Origin: Lysobacteraceae bacterium P
GTDB taxonomy: Bacteria > Pseudomonadota > Gammaproteobacteria > Xanthomonadales > Xanthomonadaceae
Assembly (NCBI GenBank): GCA_005503055.1
Contig: SCOX01000009.1
Location: 62,001 to 126,000 of the forward strand
Direction: 5' to 3'
Length of the DNA stretch: 64,000 bases
Notes under the pieces: generated by a model
What the model was told of the DNA's origin: nothing
Seen by the model: only the letters and a program-made list of their open reading frames with translations
Database searches by the model: none
Translations under genes and position numbers: made by a program
Shown here: positions 46,804-59,082 of the stretch, in pieces
How positions within the stretch are numbered: position 1 is the stretch's first letter
How the letters are laid out: each line of letters opens with the position of its first letter

Positions 46804-48066
46804 ATGACCATGGAACAGCGCGAAGATGTAGTCATCGTCGGCGCCGGCGTGATCGGTCTGGCCAGCGCACTGGCGCTGCTGGAGAGCGGACGCGGCGTGC
46901 GCGTGATCGACGCCGGCCGCGTGGGCGGCGGAAGTTCGCACGGCAACTGCGGCACCATCACGCCCAGCCACGCGCCGCCCCTGGCTGCGCCCGGCGTGGT
47001 CCTGCGCGCGCTGCGCTGGATGCTCACGCCCGATGCGCCGCTGTACGTCGCGCCGCGATTCGACCCGCGCCTGTGGTCGTGGCTGCTGCGTTTCGCGGTG
47101 CGCTGCAACGACCGCGACTGGCGCAGCAGTGCGCGCGCCAAATCGGCGATCCTCAACGACTCGCGCGATCGCCTGGCCGATTGGGTCCGCGACTACGGCC
47201 TGGCTTGCGAGTTCGCCCCTTCGGGCGAGGACTACGTCTTCCGCGATCCGCGCGAGTTCGAGCATTTCCAGGACGAAGTCGGCTTCCTGCGCGAGCTGAG
47301 CGTGCGCGTCGATGTCCTCGACGGGCCGACCTACCAAATGATCGAGCCGGCACTGAAGCCCGGCGTCGCCGGCGCGATCCGCTTCGACGGCGACGCCGTG
47401 CTGCGTCCGGACCGTTACGTCGACGAGCTCGCGCGCGTGGTGCGCGCCCGGGGGGGCACCATCGTCGAGCACTGCGCCTTCACCGGTGTGCGTGAGGACA
47501 GGAACGGCGTGCGCGTGTCCACGGCTCATGGTGACGTGCACGCGCGCGAGATGGTGATGGCGCTGGGCGCATGGTCGCCGAAGCTCGCCGACGCCATCGG
47601 CGCACCTGCGCTGAAGGGCGCGATCCAGCCCGGCAAGGGCTACTCGATCACGTATTCCAGTCCCGCGCTCGTACCGCGTCGGCCGCTGGTGCTGCGCGAA
47701 CGCCAGGTCTGCGTGACCGCGTGGGACAGCGGATTCCGGTTGGGCAGCACGATGGAATTCAGCGGCTACGACGACACGCTCAACCCGCGCCGACTGGCCG
47801 CGCTGGAGCGCGGTGCCGCCGAATATCTGCACGAACCTTATGGCGCGCAGAAGCAGGAGCAGTGGTTCGGCTGGAGGCCGATGACCTGCGACGACATCCC
47901 CATCATCGGCCGCGTGCCGGGCAACCCGCGCGTCGTGGTTGCCACGGGCCACGGCATGATGGGCGTGAGCATGAGCGCCGCGACGGGGCAACTCGTCGCC
48001 GACCTGATTGGCGGCCGCACGCCGGACATCGACCCGACGCCGTACGGCATCGAGCGTTTCGCATGA
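46804..48066 (+). CDS. DadA-like FAD-dependent amino-acid dehydrogenase
   Basis: 420 residues. Rossmann start DVVIVGAGVIGLASALALLE (FAD), HGNCGTITPSHAPPLAAPG, and a C-terminal glycine box (RPMTCDDIPIIGRVPGNPRVVVATGHGMMGVSMSAATGQLVADLI). This is the pattern of DadA-type D-amino-acid dehydrogenases, including D-hydroxyproline types; the exact amino acid is unknown. It lies 4 nt after the DUF418 stop and overlaps the next gene by 4 nt (ATGA). Confidence 0.86.
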   Translation: MTMEQREDVVIVGAGVIGLASALALLESGRGVRVIDAGRVGGGSSHGNCGTITPSHAPPLAAPGVVLRALRWMLTPDAPLYVAPRFDPRLWSWLLRFAVRCNDRDWRSSARAKSAILNDSRDRLADWVRDYGLACEFAPSGEDYVFRDPREFEHFQDEVGFLRELSVRVDVLDGPTYQMIEPALKPGVAGAIRFDGDAVLRPDRYVDELARVVRARGGTIVEHCAFTGVREDRNGVRVSTAHGDVHAREMVMALGAWSPKLADAIGAPALKGAIQPGKGYSITYSSPALVPRRPLVLRERQVCVTAWDSGFRLGSTMEFSGYDDTLNPRRLAALERGAAEYLHEPYGAQKQEQWFGWRPMTCDDIPIIGRVPGNPRVVVATGHGMMGVSMSAATGQLVADLIGGRTPDIDPTPYGIERFA

Positions 48067-49433
48067 GCGCCGACGCTTCCGGCTTCGACCTGATCGTCAT
48101 CGGCGGTGGCTCCGGCGGCCTGGCCGGCGCATTCCGCGCGGCCGAGCACGGCGCGCGCGTCGCCCTGCTCGAGCCGAGCCTGCTGGGCGGCACCTGCGTC
48201 AACGTCGGCTGCGTGCCGAAGAAGGCGATGTGGCTGGCGGCCGAAGTCGCGGGCCGGCTGCGCCTGGCGCCGACGCTGGGCTTCCATGTCGCACTGCCGG
48301 CGTCGGGCACCTGCAAGCTGGACTGGCCGGAGTTCATCGTCCATCGCGAGCGTTACATCGCCGGCATCCACGCCAGCTACCGACGGCGCCTCGACGCGGC
48401 GGGCATCATGGTGATCCCCAGCTTCGCCCGTTTCGTCGACGCGCGCACGGTCGAATGCGAGAACGGGACGCTGCTGCGGGCCAAGCGCATTCTCATCGCC
48501 ACCGGCGGTCGGCCTGTCCGGCCGGAAATTCCCGGCGCGGACCTGGGCACGGTGTCGGACGACTTCTTCCAGTGGCGCGCTGCGCCCGAACGCGTGGCGA
48601 TCATCGGCGCGGGCTACATCGCCGTGGAATTGGCCGGCCTGCTGCAGTCGCTGGGCAGCCGGGCGGAACTGTTCGTGCGTGGCCAGCGATTGCTCAACGG
48701 CTTCGACCACGAACTGGCCACGCAACTGGCCGAGGACTATCGGCAGTCCGGCATCCGCCTGCATTTCGGCCATTCGGTCGCGGCCTTGGAAAAGGACGGC
48801 GATGGCCTGCGCGTGCGTTGCGAGGACGGTTCGCTCAGCGAGTTCTTCGACACGGTATTGTTCGCGACCGGTCGCAGGCCCAGCAGCGAACGGCTGGCGC
48901 TCGAACGCGCCGGCATCGCGGCCGACGCCGAAGGTCACGTTGCGGTGGACGAACGCCATGCGACCAACGTCGAGGGCATCTACGCCGTCGGCGACATCAC
49001 GCCGAACCCGCCGCTGACGCCGGTCGCCATCGCGGCCGCGCGCCGGCTCATGGATCGGCTGTACGGCGGCGCGACGGCGCTGCTGGACCTGCGCGGCATT
49101 CCCACGGTGGTGTTCTCGCATCCGCCGGTCGGGCAGGTGGGGCTGACCGAACACGAAGCGCGCGAAGTCCACGGCGATGAGGTCCATGTGTACCGTGCCG
49201 GGTTCCGGCCGATGCTCGCGGCGCTGGCCGACGTCCCACAGCGCAGCCTGTTCAAGCTGGTGTGCGTAGGCGAGGAGCGTCGCGTGGTCGGTATCCACCT
49301 GCTCGGCGATGCGGCGGACGAGATACTCCAGGGCTTCGCCGTGGCGATGAAGCGCGGCATCACCCTGGACGACCTGCGCGACACCGTCGCCATCCATCCC
49401 ACCAGCGCCGAAGAAATCGTGCTGATGCGTTGA
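48063..49433 (+). CDS. gor: Glutathione reductase-type flavoprotein disulfide reductase
   Basis: 456 residues. FAD motif LIVIGGGSGGLAGAFRA, redox-active disulfide in GGTCVNVGCVPKK (about 43-55), NADP-type dinucleotide site GAGYIAVELAGLLQSLGSRAE with following arginines (VRGQRLL) typical of NADPH use, and the active-site HPTSAEE near the C-terminus. All hallmarks are those of glutathione-disulfide reductase, so it would keep glutathione reduced. The start overlaps the DadA-like gene by 4 nt, an unusual partner. Confidence 0.88.
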   Translation: MSADASGFDLIVIGGGSGGLAGAFRAAEHGARVALLEPSLLGGTCVNVGCVPKKAMWLAAEVAGRLRLAPTLGFHVALPASGTCKLDWPEFIVHRERYIAGIHASYRRRLDAAGIMVIPSFARFVDARTVECENGTLLRAKRILIATGGRPVRPEIPGADLGTVSDDFFQWRAAPERVAIIGAGYIAVELAGLLQSLGSRAELFVRGQRLLNGFDHELATQLAEDYRQSGIRLHFGHSVAALEKDGDGLRVRCEDGSLSEFFDTVLFATGRRPSSERLALERAGIAADAEGHVAVDERHATNVEGIYAVGDITPNPPLTPVAIAAARRLMDRLYGGATALLDLRGIPTVVFSHPPVGQVGLTEHEAREVHGDEVHVYRAGFRPMLAALADVPQRSLFKLVCVGEERRVVGIHLLGDAADEILQGFAVAMKRGITLDDLRDTVAIHPTSAEEIVLMR

Positions 49434-49456
49434 GCACGGCACATCGAGCAAGCACG

Positions 49457-50257
49457 ATGAACACTCCCCACGATCCCGACATCTTCAGCCTGCATCGCGG
49501 CAACGCGCCGCTGCTGGTCAGCCTGCCGCACGACGGCAGCCACATTCCCGACGAACTTGCCGCGCGCATGGTGCCGTCGGCGCGACGCGCGCCTGACACC
49601 GATTGGCACGTCTCGGTGTTGTACGACTTCGCCCGCCAACTCGGCGCGTCGATCATCGTGCCGCGGCATTCGCGCTACGTCGTCGATTTGAACCGCCCGC
49701 CCGACGATACCTCGCTGTACCCGGGCCAGAACACGACCGGCCTGTGCCCGGCGGTGCAGTTCATCGGCGAGCCGGTGTATCTCGATGGCCAGGCGCCGGA
49801 CGAGGCCGAGATCGCGCAGCGCGTGCAGCTCTACTGGCGCCCGTACCACGACGCGCTGCGTGGCGAGATCGAACGCCTGCATGCGCAGCATGGCCGCGTC
49901 GTGCTGTGGGAAGGGCATTCGATCCGCGGCAGCAACCTGCCGTTCCTGTTCGACGGGCGGCTGCCGGATCTCAACCTGGGCACCTCCAGCGGCGCGAGTT
50001 GTTCGCCCGCGCTGCAACAGCGGCTCGAAGCGGTGCTGGCGGGGCAGATCGACTACGACCACGTCGTCAACGGCCGCTTCAAAGGCGGCTACATCACGCG
50101 CCATTACGGCGAACCGGCGCGCGGCGTGGAGGCCGTGCAACTGGAGATCAGCCAGCGCAACTACATGGACGAGGACAGCTTCGCCTATGACGCCGGCAAG
50201 GCGTCGATGCTGCAGGCCGTCATCCGAAATTTGCTGCTGGCGACGCTTTCGTCCTGA
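49457..50257 (+). CDS. hutG: N-formylglutamate amidohydrolase family protein
   Basis: 266 residues. FGase/HutG pattern: LLVSLPHDGSHIPDEL, PRHSRYVVDLNRPPDD, VVLWEGHSIRG and VNGRFKGGYITRHYG near the end. The enzyme releases glutamate from N-formylglutamate at the end of one histidine-degradation branch. No other hut gene is present, so the symbol is by family only. It follows the reductase gene by 23 nt and may be cotranscribed. Confidence 0.82.
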   Translation: MNTPHDPDIFSLHRGNAPLLVSLPHDGSHIPDELAARMVPSARRAPDTDWHVSVLYDFARQLGASIIVPRHSRYVVDLNRPPDDTSLYPGQNTTGLCPAVQFIGEPVYLDGQAPDEAEIAQRVQLYWRPYHDALRGEIERLHAQHGRVVLWEGHSIRGSNLPFLFDGRLPDLNLGTSSGASCSPALQQRLEAVLAGQIDYDHVVNGRFKGGYITRHYGEPARGVEAVQLEISQRNYMDEDSFAYDAGKASMLQAVIRNLLLATLSS

Positions 50258-50336
50258 TACTCGTCGGATCGCGCAATGCATGAGCGTCGCGCATACCGAA
50301 GTCTGGTTGGCGGCGACGAGCCCCGGTATTACCTAA

Positions 50337-52244
50337 TCACACCTCCAGCGTCGCCAGATCGCCCTTCGTTTCCAGCCACTGCTTGCGGTCGCCGGCGCGC
50401 TTCTTGGCCAGCAGCATGTCCATCAGCGAATGCGTCTGCACGTCGTCGTCGACGGTGAGCTGCACCAGTCGGCGCGTGTCCGGATGGATGGTCGATTCGC
50501 GCAGCTGCGAAGGGTTCATCTCGCCCAGACCCTTGAAGCGGGTCGTGTTGACCTGGCCGGTGTAACCCTTCTTGCGATCGCCCTTCTCGCGCTCGATCTT
50601 CTCCAGCAGGATCCGCTTTTCCTCTTCGTCCAGCGCGTAGAACACATGCTTGCCGATGTCGACGCGGAACAACGGCGGCATGGCGACGAACACGTGTCCG
50701 GCCGCGACCAGCGACGGGAAATGCTTGAGGAACAGCGCGCTCAGCAGCGTGGCGATGTGCAGGCCGTCGGAGTCGGCGTCGGCTAGGATGATCACCTTGC
50801 CGTAGCGCAGGCCGGACAAATCGTCCTTGCCGGGATCGCAGCCGATCGCGACGGCGAGGTCATGCACTTCCTGCGAGGCGAGCACGCTGCCGGAGGCGAC
50901 TTCCCAGGTGTTCAGGATCTTGCCGCGCAGCGGCAGGATCGCCTGAAAATCCTTGTCGCGCGCCTGGCGCGCGCTGCCGCCTGCCGAATCGCCTTCCACC
51001 AGGAACAACTCGGTGCGCGAGAGATCCTGGCTGGCGCAGTCGGCCAGCTTGCCCGGCAACGCGGGGCCCTGCGTGATCTTCTTGCGGATGACCTGCTTCT
51101 CGGTCTTCAAACGCGCGGCGGCACGCTCGATGGCCAGTTGCGCGATCTTCTCGCCCATCTCGACGTGCTGGTTCAGCCACAGCGAGAACGCATCGTGCGC
51201 GGCGCCTTCGACGAAGCCCGCGGCCTGGCGCGAGGACAGGCGCTCCTTGGTCTGGCCGCTGAACTGCGGGTCGGTCATCTTGATGCTGAGCACGAAGGCT
51301 ACGCGGTCCCACACGTCTTCCGGCGCCAGCTTCACGCCGCGCGGCAGCAGGTTGCGGAAGTCGCAGAACTCGCGCAGCGCATCGGTGAAGCCGGTGCGCA
51401 GACCGTTGACGTGCGTGCCGTGCTGCGCCGTCGGAATGAGGTTGACGTAGCTTTCCTGCACCAGTTCGCCTTCGACCACCCACGCCACCGCCCAGTCGGC
51501 GGTCTCGGTGTCCTTGGTGAGCTTGCCGACGAACAGCTCCGGCGGCAGCAGTTCGCGCTGCGCCAGTTCGCCGCGCAGGTAGTCGCGCAGGCCGTCCTCG
51601 TAATACCACTCGTTGCGTTCGTCGCTGGATTCGTCGTGCAGCTTGACCGTGAGGCTAGGGCACAGCACCGCCTTGGCGCGCAGCAGGTGGCGCAGGGCGC
51701 GCAGATTGAACTTTGGCGTGTCGAAGTACTTGCCGTCGGGCCAGAAATGCACGCGCGTGCCGGTGTTCTTCTTGCCGACCGTGCCGACGACCTCCAGCGG
51801 CGTGGCGCGGTCGCCGTCCTTGAAGGTCATGCGGTATTCGTTGCCGTCGCGCTTGATGCGCACTTCCACGTGCTTGGACAGCGCGTTCACCACGCTCACG
51901 CCGACGCCGTGCAGGCCGCCGGAGAAGGTGTAGTTCTTGTTGCTGAACTTGCCGCCGGCGTGCAGGCGCGTGAGGATCAGCTCGACGCCGGGGATCTTCT
52001 CTTCCGGATGGATGTCCACCGGCATGCCGCGGCCGTCGTCGGAAACCGAACAACTGCCGTCGTCGTGCAGCGTCACTTCGATGGTGCGCGCGTGGCCGGC
52101 CAGGGCCTCGTCGACCGCGTTGTCGATGACTTCCTGCGCCAGGTGGTTCGGGCGCGATGTGTCGGTGTACATGCCGGGGCGGCGCTTGACCGGGTCAAGG
52201 CCGGAAAGGACTTCGATGTCTGCGGCGTTGTAGCGGGAACTCAT
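50337..52244 (-). CDS. parE: DNA topoisomerase IV subunit B ParE
   Basis: 635 residues. GHKL ATPase domain (about 15-220; QEVIDNAVDEALAG, DDGRGMPVDIH, GGLHGVGVSVVNALS), transducer domain, and a TOPRIM domain (EGDSAGGSA about 420; ILADADSDGLHI about 500). The length and short C-terminus fit ParE rather than GyrB. With ParC it unlinks daughter chromosomes. The ATG at 52244 is followed by the family start MSSRYNAADIEVLSGLDPVKRRPGMYT. Confidence 0.94.
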   Translation of the reverse strand: MSSRYNAADIEVLSGLDPVKRRPGMYTDTSRPNHLAQEVIDNAVDEALAGHARTIEVTLHDDGSCSVSDDGRGMPVDIHPEEKIPGVELILTRLHAGGKFSNKNYTFSGGLHGVGVSVVNALSKHVEVRIKRDGNEYRMTFKDGDRATPLEVVGTVGKKNTGTRVHFWPDGKYFDTPKFNLRALRHLLRAKAVLCPSLTVKLHDESSDERNEWYYEDGLRDYLRGELAQRELLPPELFVGKLTKDTETADWAVAWVVEGELVQESYVNLIPTAQHGTHVNGLRTGFTDALREFCDFRNLLPRGVKLAPEDVWDRVAFVLSIKMTDPQFSGQTKERLSSRQAAGFVEGAAHDAFSLWLNQHVEMGEKIAQLAIERAAARLKTEKQVIRKKITQGPALPGKLADCASQDLSRTELFLVEGDSAGGSARQARDKDFQAILPLRGKILNTWEVASGSVLASQEVHDLAVAIGCDPGKDDLSGLRYGKVIILADADSDGLHIATLLSALFLKHFPSLVAAGHVFVAMPPLFRVDIGKHVFYALDEEEKRILLEKIEREKGDRKKGYTGQVNTTRFKGLGEMNPSQLRESTIHPDTRRLVQLTVDDDVQTHSLMDMLLAKKRAGDRKQWLETKGDLATLEV

Positions 52245-52509
52245 TCTTCGGCTACGGGGAAGGCGGGAGCGGGGATGGTCGGTGGCCGGCGCCGGAAATA
52301 CAACCGCGTCGACGCCGGGTCGGATCGATTGTGTGCCATGGAACCGGTTGTACTCGCCCCGCGCGCCTTGCGCGATCGCCCGGTGACCCCATCTGAACCC
52401 TGGCGCCCCGTTCAGTGCAGGCTGGGCGCGGCAAGGGTAGGGTGCCGCCTGGCGTTCCCGGGCCTCACCGGCGATATGCCGTTCTTCCGTTCCTGGAGGT
52501 CGTTTAGTA

Positions 52510-52740
52510 ATGAATATCCGCAAACTCGTGCTTCCCGCCCTGATCGCCGCAGCCCTGGCCACGCCGGCGCTCGCCCAACAGCAGCCCGCTCCGCAGGCCG
52601 ACGCCGCCAAGCGCGCGCAGGCGCAGGATTCGCGCAAGGCCGACGATAAGGCCGACGCAGCCAAGGCCGATCAGTCCAAGGCCGGCAAGAAGGCCAAGGC
52701 CGATCCGACCCGCGAGCCCGAGGAAGAGGACGAGCGCTGA
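52510..52740 (+). CDS. Small exported charged protein of unknown function
   Basis: 76 residues: signal peptide (about 1-22, cleaved at TPALAQ) and then a low-complexity run of Lys/Asp/Ala (KADDKADAAKADQSK, AGKKAKADPTREPEEEDER). No family was recognised. A ribosome binding site (GGAGG) and a strong terminator frame it, so it is a monocistronic gene that looks well expressed. Confidence 0.75.
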   Translation: MNIRKLVLPALIAAALATPALAQQQPAPQADAAKRAQAQDSRKADDKADAAKADQSKAGKKAKADPTREPEEEDER

Positions 52741-52777
52741 TCTTCTGATTGGCGCCTCGATCCCAGACCCCGATCCG

Positions 52778-52805
52778 ACGCCCCGCATCCGCGGGGCGTT
52801 TTTTA
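52778..52805 (+). terminator. Terminator after the small exported protein gene
   Basis: ACGCCCCGC / GCGGGGCGT, 4-nt loop, then six T. It is 38 nt after the stop at 52740. Confidence 0.88.
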
Positions 52806-52943
52806 TTCCGATCGCGCGGCCGGTGGTCGGCGGGAACGGAACGAAGCCTTCCATCCATCGCCCTTCGTTCCCGTGCCGTCCTTGCAGCGCAAGCATTTGC
52901 ACCGACGGGGTTGCCGTCGGGACCGTCGCGTGGCTCGCCCTGA

Positions 52944-54653
<1,710 letters not shown>

Positions 54654-54679
54654 CCGAACGTCGGGCAGCGCCGCGCGCC

Positions 54680-54715
54680 TGCCCGCCATCCCGGCGCAAG
54701 CCGGGTTCCATCTTG
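54680..54715. repeat. REP hairpin in the pyrG-kdsA gap
   Basis: CATCCCGGCGCAAGCCGGGTTCCATC: same family, with the loop GCGCAAGC instead of GCGAAGGC. The 172-bp gap otherwise shows only a CGGTTGC/GCAACTTGG symmetry. Confidence 0.55.
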
Positions 54716-54825
54716 AGTTTGCAGCGACATTCCCTTGAAGTTCGGGATCCGCCGGTTGCACGAAGCGTAAGCGACGGCAACTTGGAACCGGAACGCACCG
54801 GGATGACGATCAACGGGAGCAACGC

Positions 54826-55659
54826 ATGAACCTGTGTGGTTTTGAAGTCGGCCTGGACCAACCTTTCTTCCTGATCGCCGGTCCGTGCGTGATCGAGTCG
54901 ATGCAGCTGCAGCTCGACACCGCCGGCAAGCTCAAGGAGATCACCTCCGAGCTGGGCATCAACTTCATCTTCAAATCGAGCTTCGACAAGGCCAACCGCA
55001 CCTCGGGCACCAGCTTCCGCGGTCCGGGGCTGGAGGAAGGCCTGAAGGTTCTGGCCGAGGTGAAAAAGCAGATCGGCGTGCCGGTGCTGACCGATGTGCA
55101 CGAGTACACGCCGATGGACGAGGTGGCCTCGGTCGTCGACGTGCTGCAGACGCCGGCCTTCCTGTGCCGGCAGACCAACTTCATCCAGAACGTGGCCCGC
55201 GCCGGCTTGCCGGTGAACATCAAGAAGGGCCAGTTCCTGTCGCCGTGGGAAATGAAGCACGTGACCGACAAAGCCAAGGCCACCGGCAACACGCAGATCA
55301 TGGCCTGCGAGCGCGGCGTCAGCTTCGGCTACAACAATCTGGTCAGCGACATGCGCTCGCTGAGCGTGATGCGCGACACCGGCTGCCCGGTCGTCTTCGA
55401 CGCCACGCATTCGGTGCAGCTGCCCGGCGGTGCCGGCGGCAAGAGCGGCGGCCAGCGCGAGTTCGTGCCGGTGTTGTCGCGCGCGGCGATGGCGGTCGGC
55501 ATCGACGGCATCTTCATGGAAACCCATCCGGTGCCGGACGAAGCCCTGTCCGACGGCCCCAACGCCTGGCCGCTGCCGAAGATGCGCGCGCTGCTGGAGA
55601 CGCTGATGGAGATCGATCGCGTCACCAAGAAGCACGGCTTCCTCGAATCCACCGTTTGA
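54826..55659 (+). CDS. kdsA: 3-deoxy-D-manno-octulosonate 8-phosphate synthase KdsA
   Basis: 277 residues with the KDO8P synthase pattern ([94 protein letters not shown]). It condenses arabinose-5-phosphate with phosphoenolpyruvate to make KDO for lipopolysaccharide. The start is the family one. It sits between pyrG and eno, and enolase makes its phosphoenolpyruvate. Confidence 0.96.
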   Translation: MNLCGFEVGLDQPFFLIAGPCVIESMQLQLDTAGKLKEITSELGINFIFKSSFDKANRTSGTSFRGPGLEEGLKVLAEVKKQIGVPVLTDVHEYTPMDEVASVVDVLQTPAFLCRQTNFIQNVARAGLPVNIKKGQFLSPWEMKHVTDKAKATGNTQIMACERGVSFGYNNLVSDMRSLSVMRDTGCPVVFDATHSVQLPGGAGGKSGGQREFVPVLSRAAMAVGIDGIFMETHPVPDEALSDGPNAWPLPKMRALLETLMEIDRVTKKHGFLESTV

Positions 55660-55746
55660 ATCCCGGGCAACCTTGATCCGGACGAAGCCCGGATCGGTCG
55701 CGCACCGGTGCGGGCGCCATGCCCAGTCGTTCAGGTTCTGCTTTAA

Positions 55747-57093
<1,347 letters not shown>

Positions 57094-57111
57094 GGCACGG
57101 AGCCCGGGCCC

Positions 57112-57456
57112 ATGCGCTGGTTGCGACTGCTGCTGGTGGTGCTCGCCGGGCTGCTGGCGTTTCTCCAGTACCGGCTCTGGGTGGGCGAGGGCGGCAGCCG
57201 CTCGGTCGCCCGCCTGGAGCAGCAGGTGCAGCAGCAGACGCGCGAGAACGCGGGGCTGCAGCAGCGCAATGACGCGCTCGCGGCGGAAGTCGAGGACCTC
57301 AAGTCCGGCGAAGCCGCCGTCGAGGAGCGTGCGCGCAACGAGCTGGGCATGATCAAGCCCGGCGAGACGTTCTACCGCGTGGTCGAGCCCGAAGGTTCGA
57401 CTCCGCCCTCCGAGCCCGCGCCGTCCACGGACGACGCGCAGGCACCGGCGCCGTGA
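57112..57456 (+). CDS. ftsB: Cell-division protein FtsB
   Basis: 114 residues: one membrane helix at about 3-20 (WLRLLLVVLAGLLAFLQYRLW), a coiled coil at about 28-72 (LEQQVQQQTRENAGLQQRNDALAAEVEDL), the ERARNELGMIKPGETFYRVV motif, and a Pro/Ser-rich tail. FtsB joins FtsL and FtsQ in the divisome. The layout eno-ftsB-ispD is the usual one in proteobacteria. Its stop overlaps the ispD start (GTGA). Confidence 0.94.
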   Translation: MRWLRLLLVVLAGLLAFLQYRLWVGEGGSRSVARLEQQVQQQTRENAGLQQRNDALAAEVEDLKSGEAAVEERARNELGMIKPGETFYRVVEPEGSTPPSEPAPSTDDAQAPAP

Positions 57457-58166
57457 TCTGGGCGGTGCTTCCCGCCGCCGGTCGCGGCACGCGTTTCGGC
57501 GGCGAGATTCCCAAGCAGTACCTGCAACTCGCCGGAAAGCCCCTGATCGAACATGCGTTGCGGGCGCTGCTCGCGCATCCGCGTGTCGCGGGCGCGATGG
57601 TGGCTTTGTCGGATGGCGACGCGCATTGGCCCGGTTGGACGACGCTGCTTGGCAAACCGCTGCTGCGCTGTACCGGCGGCGGCGAACGCGCCGATTCGGT
57701 GCTGGCCGCGTTGCAGGCGCTGCCCGCGCAGGTCTCGAACGAGACGCTGGTGCTGGTCCACGATGCCGCCCGCCCGAACCTGCACGCGATGGATCTCGAC
57801 CGGTTGATCGTCGCCGCCGAACGGGACGACGGCGCCATCCTCGGCGCGCCGCTGCGCGACACCCTCAAGCGCGCCGACGAATGCGGACGCATCCAGGCGA
57901 CGGAGCCGCGCGACCGGCTGTGGCGCGCGTTCACCCCACAGGCGTTTCCTCGCGGCGCCCTGACGGCCGCGCTGTTGCAGGCGCGTACCGATGGCGTGCT
58001 CGTCACCGACGAAGCGATGGCGATGGAGCGTGCCGGGTTCCGGCCGCGCCTGGTCGAAGGCAGCGAAGACAACCTCAAGATCACCACGCCGGCCGACCTG
58101 CGGTTGATGGAACTGCTCTTCGCCTTGATCGAACAACGCACAACGGAACAGGGGAATTCCGCATGA
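57453..58166 (+). CDS. ispD: MEP cytidylyltransferase IspD
   Basis: 237 residues from a GTG that overlaps the ftsB stop by 4 nt. Cytidylyltransferase motifs AVLPAAGRGTRFGGEIPKQYL, LVHDAARPNL and TDEAMAMERAG are present. It attaches CMP to methylerythritol phosphate in isoprenoid synthesis. Between it and ispF lies one extra gene (58163-58606) that overlaps both, which is not seen in the usual ispD-ispF neighbourhood. Confidence 0.94.
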   Translation: MIWAVLPAAGRGTRFGGEIPKQYLQLAGKPLIEHALRALLAHPRVAGAMVALSDGDAHWPGWTTLLGKPLLRCTGGGERADSVLAALQALPAQVSNETLVLVHDAARPNLHAMDLDRLIVAAERDDGAILGAPLRDTLKRADECGRIQATEPRDRLWRAFTPQAFPRGALTAALLQARTDGVLVTDEAMAMERAGFRPRLVEGSEDNLKITTPADLRLMELLFALIEQRTTEQGNSA

Positions 58167-58606
58167 CACGAATCATCGTCCTTCTGCTGCTGTCGCTGGC
58201 AAGCTTCGGCGCGGCACACGCAGGCACGTCCGGACAGGCGTTGTCCGAATGCCTGAAGTCGTCGGCCACTCAGGACGACCGCCGCACGCTCGTGCAGTGG
58301 ATCTACGCCGCGATTTCCGCCCATCCGGACCTGCAGGCAATGACCCGCATCGATGCGGCCAAGCGCACGCAGCTCGAAAAGGAATCGGCGGCCATCTTCG
58401 AGCGGCTGATCGCCGTGGACTGCACCGCACTGGCTCGCCAGACCATCGTCAGCGAAGGCTCCGAAGGCTTCAGCAATGCGTTCAAGACGCTGGGTGAACT
58501 GGCGATGGGCGGCGTCGTGGAGGACCAGGGCGTGCAAGCCGGAATGGCACGCCTGGGTGGCATGATCGACCAGGAACGCATCCTCAAGGCACTGCTGTCC
58601 CAATGA
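58163..58606 (+). CDS. Exported protein of unknown function between ispD and ispF
   Basis: 147 residues: signal peptide (about 1-20, cleaved after GAAHA) and then a helical domain with two cysteines ([24 protein letters not shown]) that may form a disulfide. The remaining part ([17 protein letters not shown]...) is helical, with no family recognised. ATGA overlaps join it to ispD upstream and ispF downstream, so it is made from the same message as two isoprenoid enzymes although it acts outside the cytoplasm. Confidence 0.8.
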   Translation: MTRIIVLLLLSLASFGAAHAGTSGQALSECLKSSATQDDRRTLVQWIYAAISAHPDLQAMTRIDAAKRTQLEKESAAIFERLIAVDCTALARQTIVSEGSEGFSNAFKTLGELAMGGVVEDQGVQAGMARLGGMIDQERILKALLSQ

Positions 58607-59082
58607 ACGTCCGCATTGGCCAGGGCTACGACGTCCACGCATTCGGCGAAGGCGACCACGTCGTCCTCGGCGGCGTGCGTGTGCCGCACGATCGCGGCGT
58701 CGTCGCGCATTCCGACGGCGACGTCGTCATCCATGCGCTGTGCGACGCGATCCTCGGCGCGCTCGCGCTGGGCGACATCGGCAAGCATTTCCCGCCCAGC
58801 GATCCGCAGTGGAAAGGCGCCGACAGCCGCGCCTTCCTGCGCCATTGCAGCACGCTGGCCCGCGAACGCGGCTGGCGGCTGGGCAACTGCGACGTGACCG
58901 TTATCTGCGAGCGGCCCAAGGTCGGCCCGCATGCATCGGCGATGCGCGAACTGCTCGCGCAGGACCTGGACGTGGAGGTCGACGCCATCAGCATCAAGGC
59001 GACCACCAGCGAGAAGCTCGGTTTCACCGGCCGCGAAGAGGGCATCGCGGCGATGGCCGTGTGCCTGTTGGTGACGCCGTGA
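58603..59082 (+). CDS. ispF: MECDP synthase IspF
   Basis: 159 residues. Family marks: [46 protein letters not shown] (zinc ligands Asp and His in GYDVH and HSDGD), [17 protein letters not shown], and [19 protein letters not shown]. It forms the cyclic diphosphate of the MEP isoprenoid pathway. Starts and stops overlap its neighbours by 4 nt on both sides. Confidence 0.96.
   Translation: MNVRIGQGYDVHAFGEGDHVVLGGVRVPHDRGVVAHSDGDVVIHALCDAILGALALGDIGKHFPPSDPQWKGADSRAFLRHCSTLARERGWRLGNCDVTVICERPKVGPHASAMRELLAQDLDVEVDAISIKATTSEKLGFTGREEGIAAMAVCLLVTP

Noticed and set aside
44865-47156. 763-residue minus-strand frame opposite slyD, DUF418 and the DadA-like gene
   Set aside because: It spans three well-supported genes on the other strand, and its sequence is His/Gln/Arg-rich.
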